A stretch of 64,000 bases of DNA from Cristatella mucedo (taxonomy: Eukaryota > Bryozoa > Phylactolaemata > Cristatellidae), in contig WPIO01000083.1 of assembly GCA_009760855.2 (NCBI GenBank), positions 1,706,001 to 1,770,000 on the forward strand. The letters are read 5' to 3'. The stretch's first letter is position 1, and every line of letters starts with the position of its first letter. Below are positions 12,540 through 24,700 of this stretch, piece after piece. The translations under genes and the position numbers were made by a program. Under the pieces are notes generated by a model. It was not told where the DNA came from and made no database searches. It saw only the letters and a program-made list of their open reading frames with translations.

Positions 12540-12790
12540 GAGTCGGCGGCGTCAGCGGCAGAGTCGGCGGCGTCCGCAGCAGAGTCGGTGGTGGCCTGCG
12601 ACAGTATCGGCAGTGGTCTGCGACAGAGTCGGAGTGGCCTGCGACAGAGTCGGGAGTGGCCTGCGACAGAGTCGGCAATGGCCTGCGACAGAGTCAGCAG
12701 TGGCCTGCGACAGAGTCGGCAGTGGCCTACGACAGAGTCGGAGTCGTCTGCGACAGAATCGGCGGCGTCAGCGACGGAGTCAGCGGCCTG
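12540..12790. repeat. Minisatellite, unit 21-22 bases
   Basis: About eight units of the type GGCCTGCGACAGAGTCGGCAG, preceded by GAGTCGGCGGCGTCAGCGGC-type units. Several frames stay open only because the unit lacks stops. Unit length changes between 21 and 22, which argues against coding. Confidence 0.85.
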
Positions 12791-13024
12791 CGAGGCAGAG
12801 CAAGCCATGACGGTGACGTTGGCCTGCGACCAGCCGGTGGGCTGTGACGTGGCCCAGGCCGGAGTGTGCAGATCGAATAGTCTGGACGGAGAGACTGGGA
12901 AGGCTTGAGAGGCTGTGCAGGCTGGAGAAGCAGCTGCACATGTCGGAGACGCGATGGCAGAATCGACAGAGGCGGATAGGCTTGCTAATTGCTGCTTCGT
13001 ACCTTGCAGCTACATGTGTTGGTG

Positions 13025-13252
13025 CTGCAAACTTGTGACCTTAAAGGTCAAGGGAGCGTGTAGTTCGTATATACGTATGTATGTATGTATTGTATGCCGG
13101 CTCCTGACTTGTGACCTTAAGCTCAAGGGAGCGTGTAGTTCGTATGTATGTATTGTAGTTCGTATGTATTGTATGCCGGCTCCTGACTTGTGACCTTAAG
13201 GTCAAGCGAGCGTGTAGTTCATATGTATGTATTGTATGCAGGCTCCTCCGAT
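13025..13252. repeat. Tandem repeat, three units of about 65-80 bases
   Basis: Each unit has ACTTGTGACCTTAA, then AAGGGAGCGTGTAGTTC (AAGCGAGC in the third), a TATG-rich stretch and a GCCGGCTCCT-like end (GCAGGCTCCT in the third). Confidence 0.85.
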
Positions 13253-13287
13253 AAGCCACTGGTGAGCTGTTAGAAGCACCACCGAGA

Positions 13288-13482
13288 GTGGCCGGTGCAC
13301 AGCTGTGGCCCGCCTGTGATGTGGTATGGACACAGGCCGGTAACCACCTGGTGGCCAGATGGTGGATTCACCATCAGGGTCAGCCAGTGCACTGCTGTGG
13401 TCCGCCTTTGATATGGCATAAACCAGCTGGTGGCCAGATGGTGGATTCACCATCAGGGTCGGCCGGTGCACAGTTGTAGTCG
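13288..13482. repeat. Tandem repeat, two units of about 85 bases plus a partial third
   Basis: Both full units contain GGTGGCCAGATGGTGGATTC, then ACCATCAGGGTC and a GTGCAC(A/T)GCTGTGG-like segment. Open frames here are by-products of the repeat. Confidence 0.8.
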
Positions 13483-13513
13483 ATGAATCATCGTAGTCGA
13501 CGGGGGGACTGGG

Positions 13514-13587
13514 GAGTCGTGTGAGAGTGGGGGCCGAGGAGAGCCGTGCGCTCTTCGGCTCCGTGCGTGGTAATAAACTGTCGATGT
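13514..13587 (+). repeat. Direct repeat with AATAAA, right copy
   Basis: Pairs with 12348-12419, about 1.17 kb apart, bracketing three different tandem repeats. It may be a short LTR pair or a larger repeat unit. Confidence 0.7.
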
Positions 13588-13589
13588 TG

Positions 13590-14440
13590 GGCATCGGCTG
13601 GCTCTCTGCTGTGCGAACAAACGACAAGAGCTAAGTGAATAATGTGACTTTGTCGAATGCTCGACTTTGGAACTGTGACGACCGGTATATAGACACTTCC
13701 TATATAGGAGAGCTGCCGTGGTCTCTAAGCTAGAGTAAAAGTAAGCAACTCTTTAAGTTTTACAACTCGGAGTTCAGCCCGTCAGGCTATGCATTATAAA
13801 GCCCACCCTAAAATATGAGAACCTAAATAACTTTAATCCTGCCACCCTTCTGCCATTCTTATCTAAAACTAGGGAAAGCACACTAAGGAAAAGGTTGCTG
13901 CGAAAGGTAAACTAATTTGGAGCCGTGATGAAGCGTCGATGATGAAAATTATCTAAATATCAGAGCACTAATAGAGTCAAAATTGCAGTAGTACTTTCAG
14001 CTAGCACATCTCCTTAAGACTGTAGTAGGTGTCGGGACATACAAGCATCCGTTGCCACCTGACTTCTGGCGACAGGGAGTAGGCATTTTTTTTAGTGACC
14101 TGAGAGCCTCGGGATGGATGTGGTCGGCACCGCGAAGCGACATGTCGGATGTGGTCAACGCTACCGAAGCCGCATGGACAGGTCGTATGATGCGGCAAGT
14201 TTCAGCGATAGATATAGATGCGCGATCGATCTAACCTTGTACATAGTTCATCCCGAACTGATTTTTTTTGTTCCAGCGTGCTTTGCGTTCGTACCTGTGC
14301 ATGACTCAGTGCATTTCACTTGTCTGCGGCCTTACTAACTGAGTGCCTGTATATTTGCCCTAGTGTGCTGGCCTAAATATGATATTTTCTTGCTTTCGTA
14401 CATCTGATACCACGCGCCTTACAAAACCGTGGATATTAAT
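13590..14440. other. Intergenic, nothing recognised
   Basis: Short frames only; none carries a known motif. Confidence 0.3.
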
Positions 14441-14444
14441 TCTC

Positions 14445-14530
14445 TTGCAGGAGGTATAAAGCGCCTGGATAGAGATAATACTCTCTGAGGGGAGGTTCAA
14501 ACGACCTTTAACAAATATTTTTATAATCAT
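14445..14530 (+). mobile_element. L2-like LINE, degenerate 3' tail
   Basis: TATAAAGCGCCTGGATAGAG followed by TACTCTCTGAGG is the tail hairpin; no clean (ATT)n remains. Confidence 0.5.
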
Positions 14531-14673
14531 TGTGGATGGAGATGCGTGCCGTAAGCCAAGAGTGGCATTGCGATCGGTTCATCGGATATGCCGCAAGGAA
14601 ATCAAATTTCTGCGTCACTTCTACGGCCTTTTAATCTGCATCTCTAGTTCAAGTGCTTAATGCTACCGTAATT

Positions 14674-14674
14674 C

Positions 14675-14706
<32 letters not shown>

Positions 14707-14726
14707 ATATATTTATATTTATATAG
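14674..14726. repeat. (TA)n microsatellite
   Basis: About 50 bases of interrupted TA. Confidence 0.9.
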
Positions 14727-14729
14727 CCA

Positions 14730-15582
14730 AGTCAGCAAAGAGAGCCTTAACTCTGTAGCCGAGTTCCAGGGGTCAGAGGCAAATTCCCGCCAAACCTCAC
14801 CATACTCCCTCCACGCTGCCGCTCGCCATGCCGCCGAGCTAGGGTAAGACGAGCGGCCGTCAGGTTATACCTCTTTGTAATAACGCATGCGCCAACAACA
14901 ACAGGGGAACTAAACAAGTCTACAAGGAAGGTCCTATACACAGTACACTATGGGGGCGCAAGACGACACAGCAAGCGCGAACAAACGTGTTAGTTGGGGT
15001 CAGTCGGCTTCTGCAGTCCTGTCGTTGTACCGACTCCAAATCCAACAGTACGAGCGTACGCCGTCCAAAACCCGGCTGGCTGAGTAACTGCTTGGCTAGT
15101 CCGAGTCAACAACTACCACAGTCGTGAGCTTCCACCGAAAGACGCCAACACATGGGGGTCACGAACACGCTACACGGGGAACGCGGAATATACAAGTCTC
15201 AACAACGAGCGAGCTATCCAGCTCCGCTCGGGCCTTGGGTACTCGTTCCCATGCGTGCGTGGCAGCATCGCCGGAGCACGCCTGCACGAATCCAGGTGCA
15301 AACTCGGCGAGACCGGGAGCCTCCAACACCACGACTTACTCGGCCAACTTCTACCCAAGAGCCCCGGTGATCTCGCGTCACCACACATGCCGTAGGTCCG
15401 ACCCTGGCCTAGCCGGTGACCCTCATTACAACCGTCCGGTCCCAGCCAACCGAACCTAGCTTGGGTACAACTCTACCACTTGAGTTTACAACATCCGTTT
15501 CGAGCTGGTAGCCCAAGCCTTAAGCTTATGCACTTATTCTACTACCAAATTTCGCTACAGTCGCAAGCTTAATGGAAGACAC
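14730..15582. other. PRODH upstream region, nothing firm
   Basis: GC-richer than average, with overlapping open frames such as 15124-15459 (+, 111 codons) that are rich in Ser, Ala and Arg and resemble nothing known. Could hold promoter sequence or an old repeat. Confidence 0.3.
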
Positions 15583-15590
15583 TATAAAAG
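15583..15590 (+). promoter_or_regulatory. Possible TATA box upstream of PRODH
   Basis: TATAAAAG about 156 bases before the PRODH ATG, a spacing compatible with a short 5' UTR. No initiator or other element could be assigned, so this is a weak candidate. Confidence 0.25.
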
Positions 15591-15745
15591 TTTTCTGAGA
15601 ACCAAGGGACGGTTTGGTTAGAAGGTCGCAATCGGCCTGGCAACTTGAGCCGGCGTACGGCGGTTTTTGACTCCGCCTCCTTGAACGCTAATGGCTACTG
15701 CGTAGGTGGGGCACATTAACATATACACGTGACGACAAACTTGTC

Positions 15746-18700
15746 ATGGCAGCCTTGTGGCGCGGTCGCATCTCTACTGCCCGTCTGGACCTGCTGGACG
15801 CGCTGAGGATATCTCGAGGCCCACGCGGCAGCAAGCTCATCGCTCTTCGTAATGCAGCCTCTCCTGTACCATCTGGGAGTACCGCCTTTTGGTATTCCAG
15901 CTCTCATAACAACATCAGCCCGAAGGAGCCGTCGGCGAGTTCCTTCGATAAACTGGACATAGCTTTCAACAATGGCAAAGAGTCCTACAAAAGCAAAACG
16001 AATTTCGAGATATTTCGAGCCCTTCTCGTGTTCAGGCTGACGTCGTTTGACTTTCTGGTTAATCGGAACAAGGAGGTGAGTTCCGGGCGCTACTTTTGAC
16101 GTTGCCCTCTTCCCTCGGGCACGGTTACTACGGCGTTGACTTGGCCATCTAGCGCACGGTTTTATACGCTTATTCGGTTAGGCGCTGTTGGATCCGTTCG
16201 ACTTTTCTAACCGCCGGCCTCTTCGGGCAGAGATTAGTGGACCCCACTCGGCAACTAACTGGTGCTTCGGCTAGCGTGCGGCCACTCCGGTCCGGTCTCC
16301 TTCGGTTTGAATTAAACGGCGTCTGTTTGAATCATCTTGTCCTGTGTGCGACTGCTCGCACTATCCCAAAAACTGCTATGTTTAGAAACCTTTCTTAAAG
16401 AATGTGAGTTTAGATGTCGCTGCTGTTGGCTGTCATGTGGGGTTGCAGACTGCTTGTCGGAATTCTGAAATAGTGAGCAGCCAGCGTTCGTGAGCAACCA
16501 GCGTTTGGGATCTTCAACTCGTGCGTTCGAAACGGCGACTGAGGCATTTTCCGGGCAAAACTCTTAACGTGCAGCCGCGTCTGCGTGCACGTGCTAATGT
16601 AATTCCAGTCTTGCGGTGTTGGCTGGCCGGTATTGCCCGGATGTAACTTTGGCCCGTATATCTATCGGCTTAGGTTCCCGGCAGCTCTTAACGTAGGCCG
16701 GCTCTCGGTGGTCGTGTGGATCTTCGACGGCTAGCATTCGAGCAGACATTCAAGGTTCAAGCTTATGTTATGTGACTTTTAGTGTGTCACAATGGCCGAT
16801 ACAGCTAGTGGGCAAATATTATATTGTTGGTGATCTAGCTTGCCAGTTGACTAGCTGGAAGGAAAGTGCAGAAGCATAAATAAAAAAGCTCACAATTAAC
16901 GGCTGGTTGTGGGCATATATCGGTTGCATTTATATGTGAGTCATGCTCTGTATGCTTCACAACACTGGCTAGGTGATCAATGCATAGCAAAGAAGCTTGA
17001 TGGCTTACTCATCTCGAAATTCCTCATACTGCCCTAACAAGCGCTCTTCTCACCAGCTCAAGCTGCTTATTTCTAGAATATTTTTGAGTTGCTCCCTTTG
17101 TGGGAGTTTGCCTTTAGGTCTATTCACCTATACAGAGCTCAGCTGTCATGTAAGTGACCTCACATTCCTGACAGTAATTCAACCTAACCAGCCCGGCTGC
17201 ACCTTTTTCTTTTGTGCCTACTGGTATTTCCTTTATCCGCCTTATTGCCTATTTCTTCCTATAGCCATCTTGGTGCCACTCCTGTTGGTCCCTCGCATTT
17301 CCTGACCCATAATTCCCGGTCAAGAGTTAATAATAATAATAATAATGCACTTGATAAAGCACCCTCAGAGAACTCAATCTCTTTCTAGGCGCTTCACATT
17401 TGCTGCAAAGGGAAATGCAATTGAATGGTGAGTGATATCATGCTTGATAAACAAACAAAATGAATAGCATGGTTAGGGGTGACATGCACAGGGTCAGCAT
17501 GCAAATGTGGTTAGTGGCAGCATGCACAGTGTCAGCATGCATAAGCACTTGAAGGACGAATCACAGGGACCCACTAAATGCTGTCCTAAATAGGTGTGTT
17601 TTTAAGTTCAACTCATTCTGATCACTAGTTCTTGCAAACTTAAGTTGCATGTGCGAAACCACGTTTCTGTTTGACGCGTTTTATCGTAATGGTTTTCAAT
17701 CGCAGGACCTGATTGCATGCCCAAACCTCAAGGTCAGATATGAGATCGGTGAAATGAGCTGCATGCGACTAATATGGCTGGCTTGGATAGGGATGAGGTG
17801 GGTACGGGCTGATGGTGATGATGATGGTGATTTGTGCAAGGCCACTGGTTTGTGACTGTAGATAAGCACACTGGCTGCGAGTCAGCTTTAAGAGTTATTG
17901 CTTTAGCATCTTGATTTCCTCCTCCTGTGTCCAGGTGTGTTACCTTTATCTCAGACTTGCCTAATCCTGATCAAAGAATATCTTCAGAGGAAGTTGGCTG
18001 AAGAAAGGAACAGGGTGCATTTACCACAACTTTTCTTGGCCAACTCAATAAAATCATAAAACTAAATCGGTCGTGAACTCCGTAGAACTATGTGACAATC
18101 AGAAGAAGTCATATAAGTCTAGCTAGGAAAAATGCTTTCATATTCAGGCAGCTTAAAGCACCATTTGCAAATATAGTCACGTTTCTCCTATGCTAGGGAA
18201 CTGCAGTGGTTCCAACTCGATCAGCTGATACAAGCTGCAGTTTTTACTCAGACCTGTAAGACCTGTCATTGGCTTAGCTCCGTCTAACCTACCTGAACGT
18301 ACATAGCATTGCCGACTTCCTGTTTCCCACCTGTCTTCTCAGGACGATAGCTTACCCTTTCTTTCACTTAAAGACTGGTAAATGTTTGCAGCGATGCAAT
18401 TGCTTTGTTGGTCCTAGACTGTATGTAGTACTTACTTCCACAATTTGCTTGCAATCGCTAGCACATACCTGTGAAAAATCGTGGGTCTACGGTGTTCAAT
18501 TAGAAAATTAAAGACCATTATAAAAGTGTATTGCTGCACAAAGGGTTAGTCAAAATGACTCACCGACCGGCAGACTTTTGCTGAGATTGACCGTCATGGT
18601 CGTCAGGCTCTTCATTTTATCTATTCCACTGAGAGATAATTTTTGCAGCTTTTTAATATTTAAGTAAATAGCATATTTGTCAAAAATCTGCTTATCACTA

Positions 18701-21700
18701 ATTTCCAATCAATTCACAATTTATTGTTCGATTTAAGCTATGAGAGTACATGTTGTGCCTGCATATGCAAATTAGTAAATGATCTTCCATAATATTTCTG
18801 CCGTGACACTCATCATAGCTGTACCATCGGAGAAGTGCTGTAAATAGTATAAAGCATGCAACCTAAGCTATTGTGGTGATGCTACATGATTCGGCTGTCG
18901 ATTCAACCATGTTTACATTTCAGGAAAGCCAGCCTTGTTTTAAAAGTCTTGCAGGTACAAGTTCCGAACGCCCAAGTAAACAGAATATATGCATCACAGT
19001 GTGACCAGCACTTCCCACAGGCTTTATGCACGAAGCAAGCATTATTAACTATAAGGCCTCGTGAATTCTTATTAGATCTGTGATGGGTCTCTGTGTTTCA
19101 GCTAGGTGGTAAACTAGTATATCACCTTCTGATCTGAATGATATTGACCTGCTATCAAAGCTAAGTATAGGCACTGTTATTTTGGAGCAGTTGATATATC
19201 ATCTAAACGGTTTGATAAATCTGTGCATGCTAGATAATCACAAACAGACTACGTAAGAAAGTGATTTCCCAAAATATGATGAGCCCAAAAATGGCTGACC
19301 GTCTGCAGTTGGAGGAACAAGTTACTATGAAGGGGTAAATTAATTTCAGTGTATTATGAGCATCGTTTGCCAGTGCATAGCCACAGTGTTAATGTAAACT
19401 TGGTGAAGCTTAGCACCGGCTGCAAAAAAGGTTTCTCATCTCCGTAGACAACTAATGTTCCACCAAGGTCGTGTTATATCGTGTTATGTCGCAAGTTTAG
19501 ATCCTGGTCGCTAATACAATAGTCAGAGTGGGTCTCCCTCGTTTACTTGAAATCCCTGCACAACAGCAGTTTCACTTTTGACGTTCAGGACATTCTGCGC
19601 ATAGTGCAATAATGCTCACTTCAATGTCAATTACACACAGCTTTACCTATGCTTAGATCTCGCCTGGCCTTCAAGTACATCTTACTTTCTAAACTCCTTT
19701 GCTGCATATATTGCTGACATTCCCACATGGATAGTTGCAAACTTTCTCAAATTGAGTGATGCTAAAACCAACTTGCTAGTCACGGGAGAGCCTAGTTTGA
19801 CTCGGAAATTGGAAAGCTCAATTCTCAAAATTGGCTCTGTCAGGATATCTTTAGTGGAATCTGCACGAAATCTATCCTCTTCCAAAGTGACCTTTCACCA
19901 GACGATCACCTCAGCTTCACAGTCAAGTCAGCCTACTTTCAGCTACACTACATTGCAAAAATTCGGGTCTGCTAAGATAGGGAGGGATACCACACCCAAC
20001 GGTCCATGCATTTGTAACATCCCATCTCGACTTCTGTAACTCACTGCTTGCAGGTCTACCGGCCTGTGCAATCATGCACTTGTAGTTGTTGGAGAACTCT
20101 GCAGCCAGTCTTGTCTGTCGTGAGCGTTGCAGTTGCCACATCATGCCACTTCTTGCCGACCTGTACGGGTTCCCAATCAAGCAGTGTATCGCCTTTAAGG
20201 TTTTGTCACTCACTTTCAGGTCCCTTCATGCTCTGGCTCAGCCTACCCATTGCAACGTCTCCCCAGTCAGGCTATGCTTCATACCACTTGCTCTTCTGAC
20301 TCAAGTCATAAAGCTATGCCTCGAACGAACCTGAAATCCTTTGGAGACTGTGCCTTTAGTTCGTATGTTTGTCAAGCCTGGAATTCACGCCCGACTGACT
20401 TCATGACATTCCCTGAGTTATCGATATTTAAAAAGAAGCACTGTAAGCCAATCCCAAGCCCGTCACACTGACAGACTGCAACAGCTCTCATGCTCCGCCC
20501 CTGAGTCTTAACCCAGGGGTAAGGTGCTCGCTCTTCACAACCCAGGTCGTGGGTTAGAGTCCTGCAGTTCTCACTGCAAGCGGTGATGATAGCCTTTAAG
20601 GCTCTTCTACTGCTGCATAAATGAGGCTGTTGAATCAGCCAATGTTACTCAACGGATTCTGTAACCAGCTTAACAGCTATTCCGGAGTCGAAGCAGGGAT
20701 AGAATCAGACCCAAAACAGCATTCCAATCTAGGCCTGATGCAGTTTAGCCCAGTGGTTAAGGTGCTTGTCTCGACCAAGGTCAATGTGAATGTATTTGAT
20801 GACCGAGGTCGTGGGCTCAAGCCCCGCGGCATATATAAAGCGCTTTAATAGTGATTAAGTTCTCTTAGAGCACTGTGCAAATGAAGTATTTTATAAGATT
20901 TAGGGCAAGAAATTGATTTGGTCAACTAACTTTGGTCGATGATTCAGCAGAAGACGTTCGTGAGGTTTTCACTGTGATATTTGTGTCACTATCGCGCTTC
21001 CAACATTAATCGTCCCCTAGCAATTGGAATTTCAGCATGTCGTACCAGATATATATACACATGCTGTTCATTACCCGTTATTGTGATGCATAAGATTCCG
21101 GAAGAGTGGAAACAACTTTCGATTACCACACAACTGAAGCAGAATTTAACTGTTGGCTGCAAACAGCCAGGTAGTTCATCTCATCTTTTGACATAGTAAA
21201 AGATATTTGTCCTCAGCCATTTTCAAAAAGCATAAATCTTTACCTGCTGGTCGTCCAAAAAATGTGACTGCAGTCGCCTGTCATGGAGTTGGCGCGAGCT
21301 GTTGTGCATCTTCTCGAAAGCAAAGGCTCTGCAGCCATCCTAAATGTGCAATGCCTTGCAAACTTCCGGAACGCCATCCCCTTGCTTACGACCGAGCCCC
21401 CCCCCCCCCACCAGTGACTGAGGCAGCTCCCAGGGTGGCACCGTTTTGCATATTTAAGAACCAATACCTTTTGGCAAAAGCCTTTTCTGGCAGCTTGGGT
21501 GCAGTCGGAAACCATGCTTCATGTTTGTGTGATTTTTAGCCTGTAGCTAACGGGTCTGTGACTGATTAAGAATCACATACCGGTCGATTTGCACATTTCA
21601 TGCAAGGACTGAAGCCATCCTCCTCCTCCCGTTAGTGTCGTCAATCGGTGACTTCTTGAGTGTGTTGGACTTGATGCCAACACAAGGCTCAAAAGCCTGA

Positions 21701-24700
21701 CCTTTGCAGGTGTGCTGGGGAACCCTACACTCACGCCCAAGTGTGCGACATTAGAGAGCTAGTATGAAGCCAATAGCTGAAATATTACAAACCGAGTAGC
21801 CCCAAAGGTGGCAGAATTTAAAGATCACAATACCTAACAACACACGGTTTCTCACAGTAATAAAGCAGCCAGTACAAGTATTCAGTTTTGACTATGTCTC
21901 TCAACGTTCACTGGAGCCCTTGACTGTACTTCGGTATGTGGTCCAAACGGTTCATTTTAAATGGTGAAGCAAGACTTTTTGTATGAAGGGTGTGTGTTGG
22001 CCTTTATTAAGGGTATTATATTTTTGGCTGATAGTGCTGATTACTTTATTGTTACTGTGGCAAACAATAATCGGCGGTCACCTCTTTGTTGCATTTCTAA
22101 GGCTTAATGTTTGTTACAGAAAAGTACTAGGTAATCAGTTTTTATGATGTAACCAAACTCTGCTTCTAGGACGGAACCTACCTCTAGAATAGCATATACT
22201 AACGTGGGGTTGTTTATGTGTTTCGTGCCTGTTACTTTCGAGTCTATATTTTCGAGGATAGTTATTCTGCTGCTTGTAGCTCAGCAGAGTTATTAGCACT
22301 ATAGAACAAGTTTCCTGTTACTTGGATGTATTAATCAACAGCTCGAGATTGCCTGGATCGCCTAATACATGGCATGTTCTTATTTGGCACGTGACTAAAA
22401 ATCAACCGGAATACGACGATGCTGGCCCTGTGAAACTACCAATTCCTTTAAGGTTGGCTTCCCCAAAGTGATAGCGGCATGTGCTGTTACTTGCCCGTTG
22501 AGAAATAATGAGAATGATTTACTATTATATTTTTAGCTGTTGAAGCTTGCACGAAAGATCCTAGGGAAAACTTTATTTAGGAAGCTAATGAATGCATCAT
22601 TTTACGGACATTTCGTGGCTGGAGAAGACCTGGCTACAGTGAAACCCGTCGTGCAAAGAAATCTTCAATATGGAGTAAAGGCTATTCTTGACTACAGTGT
22701 GGAAGATGATCTGAGTGAGGCAGCAGCAACACAGGCTGAAATGAAGTAAGAATCCTGGAAATTTCATTTTGCCTTCATAATGAGGTACCGAAACTGCTGT
22801 AGCTGGCAGGTTCCTGCAGCACAGATTAATTTGAGGGATGAGACTATTACCGAATGAGTGCATGTGCCGCTGCAGCTAAAAAAAATACTAGCTGATTTAA
22901 CAGCCTCTTTTGTATAGCGACAGAAGTGCCTTAACGGCTATCACCACCGCTTGCAGTGGCAATAAAGGATTGCCCACTGCAGGATTCGAACCCATGACCT
23001 CGGGACTGAGGTCGTGAAAAGCAACCGCCTTACCTAGCGTGCCATCACGGCTAGAGTGGTTGTACTTTCCGAATGTTAAGGGGGTGGTGCTGTTTCACAA
23101 TGAACATTATGCTGACTTTTTGTATGCCGGACCATGCATGGTCCGGCATACAAAATACTTCTTTCAGCTCGTGGGAACGGTTCATTAAGTTTTCCAGTTC
23201 CTCGTTAAGGATGAATGTTACGAAAATACTTATACAATTTTTCTGACAATCGAGTGTTTGTTTAGGGTGCCTTTCGAAAGACAAATATGTTAGGAATGGG
23301 ATCGGAACTTCTGACGACTTCGGTGTGTAATAGAAAAATTGGTTATGCAAACCACGTCTAACCCTGATGTAAACCGGAAGCAACATATCTCAAAATAAGA
23401 AATTTACCGATCTCAGCATTATATTCGACTTGTATCCCAACGTGTCGAACCTTGGTAGATCGAGGTACATGCGTGAAGCTTGTTGAGGTGCATTCTTGTG
23501 ACTTGTATACAGCTTCATTTCCAGTGTAGGTTTTTGCCTTGCAAAATTCATAACTCGGCTAATACTTCACCTATCAGAGTGAAACTTGAAGTTTGAGTTC
23601 AGCTCTGCTTGTTTTACGTGATTCTAAAGAAATTCTGATTTCGGTTGGACACATTTTGCTGTATATGTCATCAGACGTCCTGGAGCTTTATTTTCCATAA
23701 TGCATGTACAGCAAAATATATCCAACTAAACAATGCCGAATTTTTCTAAACAGTGTCAGTCAGTCACTGCTCTTCCTCTTTTTCTTTGTCACTGGATTGA
23801 TCTAACATAGATTGATGTTAGTTGAACTATTCTAAGAACCGAAATTGTATGGCAAAATTGTATAGTAACTGTAGTGTAGAACCTCAGTGGTGTGAATAGT
23901 GTACTGGTCACATTGCACATTACAATTGTCTTGAATGGATTATTCCAACAATTGATGTTCATGCTTGTGATGGTTATGTGCCTTTTGTAACTATGTCAAG
24001 CCTTGCCCCTGCTAATGCTGCAACTAATGCTGTCCCATACATTACGACCAGTTGCTTCATTCTTATAGTAATAATAATAATAATAATAATAATGCACCTG
24101 ATAAAGCACCCTCAGAGAACTCAATCTCTTTCTAGGCGCTTTACATTTGCTGCAAAGGAATTCTTGCTGCAAGCCAGTGGATCTAGGCTCTTCAGGCTGT
24201 GTAAAAACAAGTTGTGGTGTCGACAGGCGCTTGGCAAACCTTTCACCAAGTACAGTAGCAGCCTCCTGCTTAAGTACGAACCCGTTTAAGTACGCATCTC
24301 GGTTAAGTAGCCATCCCGGTTAAGTATACATCCGGGTTATGTACGCATATTTCTCCCTAAAATTCTGGGTTCAAGATTTATTAGTTAAGCATGTCATGAA
24401 TCGTGATTTGGTGCAGGCTTTGAAGTTTTTGCGTTTGGCTTTGATGGAGACCGCCCGGATCTTGCTCTGAAATGATTTAAACGATTTCTTAAGATCGTTG
24501 AATGTATCGTCAGCTTCAGTTTGAACTTCAGAGCAGAGTAGCTGATCCTCGATGTCGAGAACCTGGTTATAAAGGGACTCGAACCCCTGAAATACAACCC
24601 CACTTTCTAAACCGCCATTGAGATCTTGAGGATTAACGTCGTCGTCATCATCATCCATTGCACTTATAACAATCTTCATCGACTCCAAAAGCTCGTCAAC

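Noticed and set aside
12540-12800. CRISPR-like array
   Set aside because: Units of 21-22 bases follow each other without unique spacers and lengths change; this is a minisatellite in a eukaryotic genome.
12378-12908. 176-codon open frame as a protein gene
   Set aside because: It spans the minisatellite; all three forward frames and the reverse strand are also open, and the unit length is not a multiple of three.
15124-15459. 111-codon frame upstream of PRODH
   Set aside because: No homology, low-complexity Ser/Ala/Arg content and overlapping frames on both strands.
22980-23053. tRNA genes suggested by A and B box-like motifs
   Set aside because: The tRNA-like heads belong to SINE families A and B with repeated copies, lacking an acceptor stem and anticodon arm that I could pair.
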